The position numbers and the translations under genes are program-made. The notes below the pieces were generated by a model. That model ran no database searches. It saw only the letters and a program-made list of their open reading frames with translations, and had not been told where the DNA came from. A stretch of DNA of 64,000 bases. Origin: Chitinophaga dinghuensis. Lineage in GTDB: Bacteria > Bacteroidota > Bacteroidia > Chitinophagales > Chitinophagaceae. Location of the stretch: NCBI RefSeq assembly GCF_003259435.1, contig NZ_QLMA01000009.1:129313-193312 (forward strand). The letters are read 5' to 3'. Shown here in pieces: positions 51,727 to 60,534 of the stretch (position 1 is its first letter; each line of letters opens with the position of its first letter).

Positions 51727-54700
51727 TTAGAAATCTACTCCCATTCCAAAGTACCAGATGGGTCCTCCTTTAAAGAATCCTGTCATTGGCCAGCCTGCAT
51801 CTGTACGCAGGAAGTAGCCGGCGATCGTGGTTCTTGCACCGAAGCCATAACCCGCAATAAATGGTCCGAGGAAGCCTTCTTTCACACGGGTTACTACGCC
51901 TGAATTATCAACATAGTTACCGTAGTTGGAGTCTTTAAATACCAGCTTTCCATTCCATGCCGTACCAATATCCATGAAGCTAAGCAGCTGGAAGTTACGC
52001 AGGAAGGCTGAGTTGATAGGCTTATCAATGAAGGTGGCAAATACTGGTAAGCGCAGCTCTGTATTCAGCAACATCACGTTGTTACCATTCTTCTGATTCT
52101 GTTTGTAACCGCGGAGGTTTCCTGCCAATGTCTGATATGCATAGTTCACATTGGTATTTACTGGCGTATTTCCATTGATTTGCGGATTCAACCAGTTATC
52201 GATACCACCCAGGTAGTAAATCATTTTACGGGTACCCCATGACATATCCATCGCGAATCTGGTAGCCCAGATGAAGTTGCGGTAGATCTTCTCATAGTGA
52301 CGGATATCTACTCCCCAGTTATAGGTAAAGCGACCGTTTGCAGCCGGGGCATCCGGATTGAACAACTCATTCAGACCGCCATTGGTCAGCTGTGAGTTAA
52401 GATCCATATACACTTTGTAACGGGTACCATTCCAGATATTGATAGCTGGGTTAATGGTATTATCGTATACATATTCCAGTCGGCCAAGTGCGTAGGTTTC
52501 TTTGAAATCTTTCGCATTCAGACTTGGTTTATCCTTGGCGGTCAGCACCAGTTTGTCTGTACGTATACCTACCTGCAAGCGAATGCTCCTCACCTGGTCA
52601 AATGGATAGCGCATTTCTCCCTGATAGAGATTGGTAACCAGTTTAGTAGGCAGGAACTGTTGCTGGTTCTGATCATCTGTATAGTTGAAACCACCGCTTC
52701 TGTCTAACTTCCTGTAGTAAGTGAATTTGTAATCGAAGCGTTTTTTCAGGTAAGAGGTAGAGAAGAAGTATTCAGATCCCTGTAAGCTGGACGGAATACG
52801 GAAACCACCATTGAATTTAACATCTTCAAACAGATCGCTTACGCCTATACGAATTAATCCGTTTACCGGATCTGTCAGTCGGATAGGATTATTTCCCGGA
52901 GGGCCGGTGAAGATCTGATATCTGTTAATCAGCACCGAGTTATCTATCTGAAGGATGAGATAATCAGATGCAAATTTCAGTTTATAAGGAAGCAGTTTAG
53001 ATTGCTTCAGTATGGAAGGCTGCTGTTTGTTCAGTTGTTTGAAGCCTGTTACCTCATCATATTCGTTCTTAATGACGGGCGCTTTGGCTACTTCCGCCAC
53101 GAGTGTGTCTTTGGGCTCGTCGCCAAATTCATTCTGGAAGAAGTTAGGATGATTGTTGGTGGCGGTATCCTTGCGAGGCGCCATGAATGTGGGCAGTCCT
53201 TGTCGGAGACTATCCTGGTGCATTTGATCCTGACGGAAACGCGTATTTCTGGCGGAAACATTCCTTCTGACAAGTGTAGTCGTGTCTACCTTTAACTTCA
53301 TCAGACGCTTCATATCTCCATATTTCACTACTTCTGAGAGCTCTCCTTTTTCGCCGGTGATCCTGGATTCCAGGATGCCATATGGATAGTTGGAAATAGG
53401 GAAAGTATAGGTAGAGTCGTTGGTGATGGTCACGGCTTCCACGGAATCAGGCGCGCTGGCGCCATAAGCTGCCAGGGCAGAATCCAGCTCCTCTTTTTCA
53501 GGGTTATGCAGGATTTCTGATCCGATATAGAAAAGAGAGTCCACACCTGCATTTTCTGAATGGAAATAACCCGCATAACGGTTACGGATACCGTTGGCGT
53601 CAGAAACGAAGGTAAAATGCATGGTGTTGTACTGCATCGGCAGTTTGGCATTACCAGCCTTCATATTGGTAAGCTGGGTAATCTGCCTGTCGGCACTCTT
53701 ATTCCAGTTGTCTACCATGAAGATATTGTACGGGTTATTCAGCAGAGAGGTATCGCTACCGCGGCCTTTAGGCCCCGGACGGTTAGAGGAATAGATAATT
53801 CCGCTCTTGCCAGGGAATGCTGCGTAGGATGGATCGAGGTCATCATACACATCATTAGTGATCTGATCTGTTTTGGAATTACTGATGTTATAGGTGAAAA
53901 TATCTGTGTGTCCGTTTTTCACGGCAGACAGTAACAGGGTATTTTCCATTACCGGCATGTATTTGAAGTCGATCACGCGGTCGAACTGTGGCAGGTCCTG
54001 GCGCAGGGTGATGCGGGTAACCAGGTCGTACACCATCAGTTTTGTTTTGCCTTCATGCTCATAAATCACGGCCAGACGGTTTCCTTTAGGATTCCATGCC
54101 ATCTGTGGATAATTCGGGTCCAGTTGGTTGGCCAGTTGCATTACCCCACTTTTCAGCAGCACTTTAGGCTTATTCCAGCCCAGTTGAATTTGTACTTTAT
54201 AGAGGCCTTTGCGGAACTCCACAACGGCATAAGAGTTGTTTTTGGGATTAGGATTGAAACGGTAGTAATCGGATTTACCGATTTCCTGGGCTACAATTGT
54301 GCGGCCTTTGGCAGATGTCTTACGACGTTTATTATCATCCAGGTATCTTTTCTGATAGAATACAAGGAAGTCCTGTGTTGCTTTTTTAGGTGTCAGGTTC
54401 AATACCTGCTCGAAACCTTTTTTCAGTCCTCTGTTGATACGGGTGATATACATGAGGTATGGCACCGCATCTTTGCCGTATTTGGCTTCCACATAGTACC
54501 AGAAGGCATGTCCGGCCAACAGGGGATGATCATAGGCCAGTTGGTTGAAGTTGGAATATTTACCGGAGAGGATGATAGATTTCAGTTCCTCATCTTCCTG
54601 GGCGGTCCAATTTTCTGCGGCGTAGGCAATAAAGCCGTCAGTAAACCATTTAGGGAAGTCGATAAGTGCGGCATTACCGGCAAATTCGCCGATATCTTCC

Positions 54701-55161
54701 CCAAATAATAATGTTTCCAGCATAATGCGGGCAATCCCTTGCCGGATCTGTTGGCGGAGATGCTCGTGGTTACCGTCGAAGTAAACAATCATCTTGTTGC
54801 CTACCAGTTTGGTGACGCCACCGGTATTTTGCCAGTCGACGCCAATACCGATGTTGGACTGCTTCATTTCGCCGAAGCTGTTATAGACCACAATGTTGAT
54901 ACGCTGACGGGGCGTGGTTTCCATGAATTGTTCCAGCTGGGGTAATTCCTTCTCCGCGATTTGTACCACGTATTTCCCGAGTTCCATACCATTTTGGGCG
55001 AAATAGGTATTGAAGTGCCGACTTTGGTAGTATCTCCACTTAAAATTCTTAAACTGCACACGATTCTGGCCGAATTCTACGGTATTTGTCTGCGCAAACG
55101 ACACCATCGTTCCAAGTAATAGGGCTCCGTGGAATAATAACCTGGTAATAAATCTGTTCAT
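51727..55161 (-). CDS. Large exported protein: peptidase MA-like, TolB-like propeller and C-terminal beta-barrel
   Basis: 1144 residues with a signal peptide (GALLLGTMVSFAQ). The first 290 residues resemble a peptidase MA-like/gluzincin domain, but the HExxH zinc motif is replaced at GIARIMLETLLF, so it is probably inactive. A TolB-like beta-propeller follows (LDPNYPQMAWNPKGNRLAVI; DDLDPSYAAFPGKSGIIYSS). The C-terminal third is BamA/surface-antigen-like (LRLPVFATFIDKPINSAFLR) and ends in phenylalanine, as in outer-membrane barrels. Likely an outer-membrane protein with a large periplasmic part. Confidence 0.85.
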   Translation of the reverse strand: MNRFITRLLFHGALLLGTMVSFAQTNTVEFGQNRVQFKNFKWRYYQSRHFNTYFAQNGMELGKYVVQIAEKELPQLEQFMETTPRQRINIVVYNSFGEMKQSNIGIGVDWQNTGGVTKLVGNKMIVYFDGNHEHLRQQIRQGIARIMLETLLFGEDIGEFAGNAALIDFPKWFTDGFIAYAAENWTAQEDEELKSIILSGKYSNFNQLAYDHPLLAGHAFWYYVEAKYGKDAVPYLMYITRINRGLKKGFEQVLNLTPKKATQDFLVFYQKRYLDDNKRRKTSAKGRTIVAQEIGKSDYYRFNPNPKNNSYAVVEFRKGLYKVQIQLGWNKPKVLLKSGVMQLANQLDPNYPQMAWNPKGNRLAVIYEHEGKTKLMVYDLVTRITLRQDLPQFDRVIDFKYMPVMENTLLLSAVKNGHTDIFTYNISNSKTDQITNDVYDDLDPSYAAFPGKSGIIYSSNRPGPKGRGSDTSLLNNPYNIFMVDNWNKSADRQITQLTNMKAGNAKLPMQYNTMHFTFVSDANGIRNRYAGYFHSENAGVDSLFYIGSEILHNPEKEELDSALAAYGASAPDSVEAVTITNDSTYTFPISNYPYGILESRITGEKGELSEVVKYGDMKRLMKLKVDTTTLVRRNVSARNTRFRQDQMHQDSLRQGLPTFMAPRKDTATNNHPNFFQNEFGDEPKDTLVAEVAKAPVIKNEYDEVTGFKQLNKQQPSILKQSKLLPYKLKFASDYLILQIDNSVLINRYQIFTGPPGNNPIRLTDPVNGLIRIGVSDLFEDVKFNGGFRIPSSLQGSEYFFSTSYLKKRFDYKFTYYRKLDRSGGFNYTDDQNQQQFLPTKLVTNLYQGEMRYPFDQVRSIRLQVGIRTDKLVLTAKDKPSLNAKDFKETYALGRLEYVYDNTINPAINIWNGTRYKVYMDLNSQLTNGGLNELFNPDAPAANGRFTYNWGVDIRHYEKIYRNFIWATRFAMDMSWGTRKMIYYLGGIDNWLNPQINGNTPVNTNVNYAYQTLAGNLRGYKQNQKNGNNVMLLNTELRLPVFATFIDKPINSAFLRNFQLLSFMDIGTAWNGKLVFKDSNYGNYVDNSGVVTRVKEGFLGPFIAGYGFGARTTIAGYFLRTDAGWPMTGFFKGGPIWYFGMGVDF

Positions 55162-55218
55162 ACAGAAAGTATTGATAATATTGTGATCTGTTTACAAATT
55201 AGCTAAAAATCGGGTAAC

Positions 55219-55857
55219 ATGATCGAACTTCACCATTTCACCTTTAGTCCCTTGCAGGAAAATACCTACCTGCTTATTAACGAAAAAAAGGAATGCATAA
55301 TTATAGACCCGGGTTGTTATTTTCAGGACGAAAGAAAAGAAATATTACAATATATACAAACGCAAGGGCTAATTGTTACGAGGCTATTGAATACTCACTG
55401 TCACCTGGACCACATTTTTGGTAACAAATTGGTATCCGATACTTACAAGGTAAGACCGGAGATTCACCCCAACGAACAAACGATTTTGGACCGTTCCCAG
55501 CAGGCCGGCGCCATGTATAATCTGCCTTTTGATCCTTCCCCTATGCCGGGCCGTTACCTGGAAGAGGGCGAAATCATCACTTTTGGCGATAATTCCCTGA
55601 AAGTACTGCTGACTCCCGGTCATTCTCCCGGAAGTGTATCATTTTATTGTGAAGCCCAGAAATTTGTAATTGCGGGTGATGTGTTGTTTTACCAGAGTAT
55701 AGGAAGAACCGATCTTCCTGGAGGAGACCACCAAACCTTGTTGAATAGTATTCATACCCAGTTATTTGTATTGCCGGATGATGTGAAAGTATATAGTGGT
55801 CATGGACCGGCTACCTTTATTGGCGCGGAGAAAAAGAATAATCCTTTCTTGCAGTAA
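55219..55857 (+). CDS. Metallo-beta-lactamase-fold hydrolase (glyoxalase II-like)
   Basis: 212 residues without signal peptide. Zinc ligands are in NTHCHLDHIFG (HxHxDH), TPGHSPGSVSF, VIAGDVLF and SGHGPATF. Size and motifs fit the short glyoxalase-II-like thioesterase branch. The natural substrate is unknown. It ends at a terminator with seven T. Confidence 0.92.
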   Translation: MIELHHFTFSPLQENTYLLINEKKECIIIDPGCYFQDERKEILQYIQTQGLIVTRLLNTHCHLDHIFGNKLVSDTYKVRPEIHPNEQTILDRSQQAGAMYNLPFDPSPMPGRYLEEGEIITFGDNSLKVLLTPGHSPGSVSFYCEAQKFVIAGDVLFYQSIGRTDLPGGDHQTLLNSIHTQLFVLPDDVKVYSGHGPATFIGAEKKNNPFLQ

Positions 55858-55877
55858 GCGATCAGCTATATTATACG

Positions 55878-55913
55878 GCCATCCCTATACGAAGTACGGG
55901 GATGGCTTTTTTA
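55878..55913 (+). terminator. Terminator of the hydrolase gene
   Basis: GCCATCCC (55878-55885) pairs with GGGATGGC (55899-55906), followed by TTTTTTA; it can also serve the convergent flippase gene. Confidence 0.82.
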
Positions 55914-57446
55914 TTAGCGAAAATATTTACCAATGAAGGGAAAGCGGGCAAATTCCCGTTTTTCCATACGGATAATGAAAAACAGATATCCCAGGAAGAA
56001 AACAGTGGACAGGGCCAGGGAGGAGCCTTTGAGCGCGTAAATATGTCCAGGGCTGATAAAGGTACTGTTGATCCAGGTATAGAGATAGAAGATGCCTATC
56101 GCCAGGAGCATGTAGGTAAGGATTTTAGGGAGATGATATGGCACTGGGTAATGCTTTTGTCCCCATACATAACAGATAACCATCTGCACGAGGTAACATA
56201 CCATAGTGGCCAATGCAGCTCCGAAATAGCCCATTACCGGAATCCACCACCAGTTGAGTAAAAAGGCCAGGCCGGCGGAAATCAGGGTGATAACGGCGCC
56301 AGCGCGGGTGTTGTTAGTCAGTTTGAACCAGATGGTCAGGTTGTAGTAGATGCCCAGGAATATATAGCCCATCAACAGTAACGGAACTATTTTCAACCCG
56401 TCATAATACTCCGGTTTACGTAGGAAAGCCTTCCAGATATTCAGGTACAGGCTCACAAACAGGAACATGGAACATAATAAGACCACGAAGATTTTCATCA
56501 CGCGGGCATACACTTTCTGCGGATTTTCCGACTCCGCCTGTTTGAAAAAGAAAGGCTCCGCTCCAAGACGGAAGGCCTGAATGAACATATTTATTAGGAT
56601 CGCCAGTTTGTAATTGGCACTATAAATACCGATCAGGGCTTTTTTCTTTTCCTCGTCTCCGCCAGGCAGGAATGTAGGAAGGAACCAGGCGCGGTCAAAT
56701 GTTTCGTTTACCATTCCCGCCATACCCACTATAATCAGGGGCAGGGCATATACAATCATCTCTTTCCACAGGCCTGCGTTGAATTCCCATTTTATCCGGC
56801 GTATCTGTGGCAGGAACATGACGAGTGTCAGGCCGCTGGCCAACATGTTGCTGAGGTAGATATATCCCAAAGTTCCGCCGCCGCCCAGTACATCCGGTAC
56901 CCAGTGGTGACCGGAGCTGTAGAGCAAGGGGCATATTTTCAGGAAGAATATATTGAAAACGACGTTGGTAACGATATTGGCTATACGAATAAATGCATAC
57001 CGCAGCGGCCGGTTTTCGAGTCGCAATTGTGCATAGGGAATCGCTGTCAGGGCATCAAAAGCCATGATCATCACGATATAGAAGTAGAAAGACGCGTGTC
57101 CGCTGAGTCCTGCCATTTCCCCTGAATGGGAATTGGTAATCGGGCTTTGAAGGAGTAAAAGCAAAATAGTGGCGCCAATGGTGGAAAAGATCAAAGAGAT
57201 CATCGAGGTACTGAGTACCTGTTGCTCTTTGTCTTTCTTCGCAAAACGAAAGAAAGCGGTTTCCATACCATAGGTTAGCACAATATTGGCAAAAGGAACA
57301 TAGGAATAGGCGGTGGACATCTCTCCAAAAGCGGAGGCGCTGATGATGCCCAGATAAAAGGGGGTCAGTAAATAATTCAGCAGTTTGCTGATAATGTTGC
57401 TGAGGCCGTAGTAAATCGTTTGTCCTGCCAGTGTCTTAATGCTCAA
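55914..57446 (-). CDS. Polysaccharide/oligosaccharide flippase (MATE-like)
   Basis: 510 residues with twelve to fourteen membrane helices, starting MSIKTLAGQTIYYGLSNIIS, the usual Wzx-type N-terminus. It should flip lipid-linked glycans across the inner membrane for capsule, exopolysaccharide or O-antigen. No glycosyltransferase genes are near. The arfB-like gene lies upstream by 22 bases on the same strand. Confidence 0.9.
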   Translation of the reverse strand: MSIKTLAGQTIYYGLSNIISKLLNYLLTPFYLGIISASAFGEMSTAYSYVPFANIVLTYGMETAFFRFAKKDKEQQVLSTSMISLIFSTIGATILLLLLQSPITNSHSGEMAGLSGHASFYFYIVMIMAFDALTAIPYAQLRLENRPLRYAFIRIANIVTNVVFNIFFLKICPLLYSSGHHWVPDVLGGGGTLGYIYLSNMLASGLTLVMFLPQIRRIKWEFNAGLWKEMIVYALPLIIVGMAGMVNETFDRAWFLPTFLPGGDEEKKKALIGIYSANYKLAILINMFIQAFRLGAEPFFFKQAESENPQKVYARVMKIFVVLLCSMFLFVSLYLNIWKAFLRKPEYYDGLKIVPLLLMGYIFLGIYYNLTIWFKLTNNTRAGAVITLISAGLAFLLNWWWIPVMGYFGAALATMVCYLVQMVICYVWGQKHYPVPYHLPKILTYMLLAIGIFYLYTWINSTFISPGHIYALKGSSLALSTVFFLGYLFFIIRMEKREFARFPFIGKYFR

Positions 57447-57468
57447 TGCCTGTAGATTTTATACAAAT

Positions 57469-57870
57469 TTATTCAAAGTTTCCTCCTCTGCGCTGCTGCT
57501 TTTTATCGGAAAGCCGCTTTTTGAACTGTATGCGCTTCTCCACCATGGCCTTACTGGGTTTGGTGGCAATACGTTTTTTCCGGGGAATGAGCGCTTTATT
57601 TATCAACTCATTCATTTTTCGCAGTACTTCTTGTTTATTCCCCAGCTGGGTGCGGGATGTCTGAGATTTTACCAACAGCATCCCCTCTGCATTAATCCGG
57701 TTGGAAAGCTTTTCCTGTAAGATGCCTTTCTGCGCGTCTGTTAACAATCCCGACGCGTTTATATCGAAGTAACCTTCCACCATCGTTTCCACCTTGTTCA
57801 CATTTTGTCCGCCCTTACCCCCACTGCGGGCCGTGCGGAATGTGATCTCGGGGGTTACATCTATGTTCAT
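57469..57870 (-). CDS. arfB: Peptidyl-tRNA hydrolase / alternative ribosome rescue factor
   Basis: 133 residues. The GGQ loop is in RSGGKGGQNVNKVETMVEGY, and the C-terminal tail is basic (KKRIATKPSKAM; SDKKQQRRGG), as needed to enter the empty mRNA channel. It frees ribosomes stalled on truncated mRNA. It is upstream of, and probably cotranscribed with, the flippase; divergent from dtd. Confidence 0.93.
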   Translation of the reverse strand: MNIDVTPEITFRTARSGGKGGQNVNKVETMVEGYFDINASGLLTDAQKGILQEKLSNRINAEGMLLVKSQTSRTQLGNKQEVLRKMNELINKALIPRKKRIATKPSKAMVEKRIQFKKRLSDKKQQRRGGNFE

Positions 57871-57984
57871 AATCTATTAAATATATTTATATATAATGTG
57901 AAAGCACATTATCCGGGGGCAAGTTATTAAAACATTTACCAATGATTTCCATTAATTTCCCTCCCGGACAAAATTGAAATGTAC

Positions 57985-58437
57985 ATGAGAGCGGTGATAC
58001 AACGCGTTAGCAGGGCTTCTGTAACGGTAGACGGAACAGTAACAGGAGCAATTGAAATGGGATTACTGGTCCTGTTGGGAATAGAAGATGCAGATACCAT
58101 GGAGGATATTCAGTGGTTGAGCAGTAAAATTGTGAACTTACGCATATTCAATGATGATGCAGGGGTAATGAATGTATCTGTAAAGGATGCCCATGGAGAT
58201 ATCCTGCTGGTAAGCCAGTTTACCTTGCACGCCTCTACGAAAAAAGGCAATCGTCCTTCCTATCTGAAGGCCAGCAAGCCCGATTTTGCCATCCCTATGT
58301 ATGAAAAAATGATCCTGCAGCTGGAAAAAGATATGGAAACCTTAATCCAACGAGGCATTTTTGGGGCCGATATGAAAGTGGAACTCCTCAATGATGGCCC
58401 GGTTACCATCATTATTGATTCTCAAAACAGGGAGTAA
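57985..58437 (+). CDS. dtd: D-aminoacyl-tRNA deacylase
   Basis: 150 residues from ATG 57985 (MRAVIQRVSRASVTVDG); an in-frame ATG lies two codons earlier. The catalytic motifs SQFTLHA and NDGPVT are present. It removes D-amino acids mischarged onto tRNA. Divergent from arfB; both act on tRNA or ribosome quality control. Confidence 0.97.
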   Translation: MRAVIQRVSRASVTVDGTVTGAIEMGLLVLLGIEDADTMEDIQWLSSKIVNLRIFNDDAGVMNVSVKDAHGDILLVSQFTLHASTKKGNRPSYLKASKPDFAIPMYEKMILQLEKDMETLIQRGIFGADMKVELLNDGPVTIIIDSQNRE

Positions 58438-58537
58438 ACTTTTCCTGTAACTTTCGCCAGAGGTCTCCGTTTAACAGTGGTATGTAGCAGGCAGACTGTA
58501 TGCCTGTAAAAAAATCACTGCCAAAATCAACCTCGTT

Positions 58538-59032
58538 ATGTTGAAAAAATTACTCCTTGCCGCTTGTTGCCTGATGGCCCTTTCCTGCAAAAAGAAAGAT
58601 AAAGAAGATGCTCCAAAAGTAGACTGTAGTGCTGTATTGTGCGTGTCCGGAACACAATCCTTCTCCTTCCGCCTTACAGACGGGTTCAGTGGCAAAGATA
58701 TCGTGTCTGGCTCTCAGCCAACCATTGCGCTGTCAGATATCAGCCTGAAATTCAGTAATACTACCCTCCCACTAGCGATCAAAGCCGCCACAGCAAACGA
58801 TAATAATGGGTTTATATATACTAATATTAATCCAGTCGCTCCTTTTACGGATGCTACTGTGCCACTGCTTTTGACGGTAAAGATAAACGGCGAGAATAAA
58901 GTGTATAATCTAAGCCTGAAAACAAAATACAGCCCATGCTGCGGACAGTTTGTATTGGGCATGTACGTCAATAGCGGGTCTACATTAATTGAAAAAGTAG
59001 ATGGTGTGATGAGTTTCAACATTCTGAACTAA
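58538..59032 (+). CDS. Hypothetical lipoprotein
   Basis: 164 residues. Signal MLKKLLLAACCLMALSC with lipobox ALSC, then a lysine-rich stretch (KKKDKEDAPK) and a beta-rich body with cysteine pairs (DCSAVLC, YSPCCGQF). No family recognised. Surface or periplasmic lipoprotein of unknown role. Confidence 0.8.
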   Translation: MLKKLLLAACCLMALSCKKKDKEDAPKVDCSAVLCVSGTQSFSFRLTDGFSGKDIVSGSQPTIALSDISLKFSNTTLPLAIKAATANDNNGFIYTNINPVAPFTDATVPLLLTVKINGENKVYNLSLKTKYSPCCGQFVLGMYVNSGSTLIEKVDGVMSFNILN

Positions 59033-59189
59033 TATTCGTTTCATGCCCAATAACCCATCGTAGTTCTTCCGTGTATTGTATAACGGTATGGGATATACGA
59101 TTTTAAATGTTCAGGTCGGAAATCTTTTCCTGCCTGAACATTTTTTTATTGCTTTCCTTATCTTTAGGAGAATTAACAATTTATCCAAC

Positions 59190-59516
59190 ATGACGATTAA
59201 GGAAGCGCAGGAAAGAATAGACAACTGGATCAACACCACTGGTGTACGCTACTTCAGCGAACTCACCAATATGGCTATTCTCACTGAGGAAGTGGGGGAA
59301 GTGGCCAGAGTGATGGCCAGAAAATATGGGGATCAGTCGTCTAAAGAAAGCGATCATAAAAAAGAACTGGCCGATGAGCTGGCCGATGTAATGTGGGTGC
59401 TGTTATGTATCGCCAATCAAACCGGGGTAGACATGACGGTAGCCCTGGAAAAGAACTTTGATAAAAAAAATATCCGGGATGCTCACCGACATGTGAATAA
59501 TCCCAAGTTAAAATAA
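59190..59516 (+). CDS. MazG-like nucleotide pyrophosphohydrolase
   Basis: 108 residues from ATG 59190 (MTIKEAQERIDNWINTTGVR); the longer frame adds an unlikely N-terminus. The all-alpha NTP pyrophosphatase signature is visible: ILTEEVGEVARVMARKYGD (EExxE) and DELADVMWVLLCIANQTG (ExxD). It would hydrolyse non-canonical or excess NTPs. The YihY gene begins directly after its stop codon. Confidence 0.93.
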   Translation: MTIKEAQERIDNWINTTGVRYFSELTNMAILTEEVGEVARVMARKYGDQSSKESDHKKELADELADVMWVLLCIANQTGVDMTVALEKNFDKKNIRDAHRHVNNPKLK

Positions 59517-60437
59517 ATGAAAAAAGAGAGTAAAATAAAGATAGTCTGGCAGGTGCTAAAGCAGTCTGGTAGCGAATTTATGAATGATAAGGTACTGAAG
59601 CTGAGTGCGGCTTTATCTTATTATACCATATTTTCCATCGCGCCTATGCTCATTATCATTATTTTCCTCTGCGACCTCTTTCTCAGTAAGGAATCCATAG
59701 AAGGTAGCGTATATAGTCAGATACGTGCATTGGTAGGTAACGACGCTACTATTCAGATTCAATCCATGATCAAGAACGCTACTCTCTCCAATGATGTCAG
59801 TTGGGCGACTGTAGTCGGCGGCGTGACGTTGGTCATTGGCGCTACGGGCGTATTCGCAGAAATCCAGGATTCCATCAACTTCATCTGGAAACTGAAAGCC
59901 AAACCCAAGAAAAGCGGTATCGTCAAATTGTTACTGAACCGACTCCTGTCTTTCTCCCTGGTTATAAGTATGGGCTTTATCCTGCTGGTATCCCTGGCGC
60001 TGAATGGCTTGATGGAGGTGCTCAATCATCGACTGCTGGCCCTTTTCCCGCAAGTAGAATACCTGGCTGTATACGTAGCTAACCTGGTCATCACTTTCCT
60101 GGTGATCACGTGTCTCTTTGCTATTATCTTCAAAGTCCTCCCGGATGCCCGCATCCGCTGGAAAGATATACTGGTAGGGGCAATCGCCACTGCCATCCTG
60201 TTTATGCTGGGCAAATTTGCTATCGGCTACTACCTGGGCGCAAGCAGAATTTCTTCCGCCTATGGGGCCGCCGGCTCCATCGTTATTATTCTCCTTTGGG
60301 TATATTACTCTGCCGCCATCCTTTATTTTGGCGCTGTCTTTACCCGGGTCTGGGTACAATACTTTGGCTCCCGTATATACCCCAATGATTACGCCATCTG
60401 GATGCGGGAAGTGGAAGACGATACAACTAATAAGTAG
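59517..60437 (+). CDS. YihY/virulence factor BrkB family membrane protein
   Basis: 306 residues with six membrane helices. Family motifs: LSAALSYYTIFSIAPMLIII near the start and SAYGAAGSIVIILLWVYYSA near the end. An inner-membrane protein of unclear function. No gap separates it from the MazG-like gene. Confidence 0.92.
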   Translation: MKKESKIKIVWQVLKQSGSEFMNDKVLKLSAALSYYTIFSIAPMLIIIIFLCDLFLSKESIEGSVYSQIRALVGNDATIQIQSMIKNATLSNDVSWATVVGGVTLVIGATGVFAEIQDSINFIWKLKAKPKKSGIVKLLLNRLLSFSLVISMGFILLVSLALNGLMEVLNHRLLALFPQVEYLAVYVANLVITFLVITCLFAIIFKVLPDARIRWKDILVGAIATAILFMLGKFAIGYYLGASRISSAYGAAGSIVIILLWVYYSAAILYFGAVFTRVWVQYFGSRIYPNDYAIWMREVEDDTTNK

Positions 60438-60519
60438 CAATAATATGATTGATATTTATTGGTAATTAATTATATATAGATGTAATAATAATTACATCCA
60501 TATTTTCAATTTTGGCATT

Positions 60520-60527
60520 TATCTTTG
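60520..60527 (+). promoter_or_regulatory. -7 box of glyS, near-leaderless
   Basis: TATCTTTG matches TAnnTTTG. It ends 7 bases before the glyS start codon, so the transcript would have almost no leader. The -33 region is AT-rich without a clear TTTG at the right distance. Confidence 0.5.
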
Positions 60528-60534
60528 CGCAACT

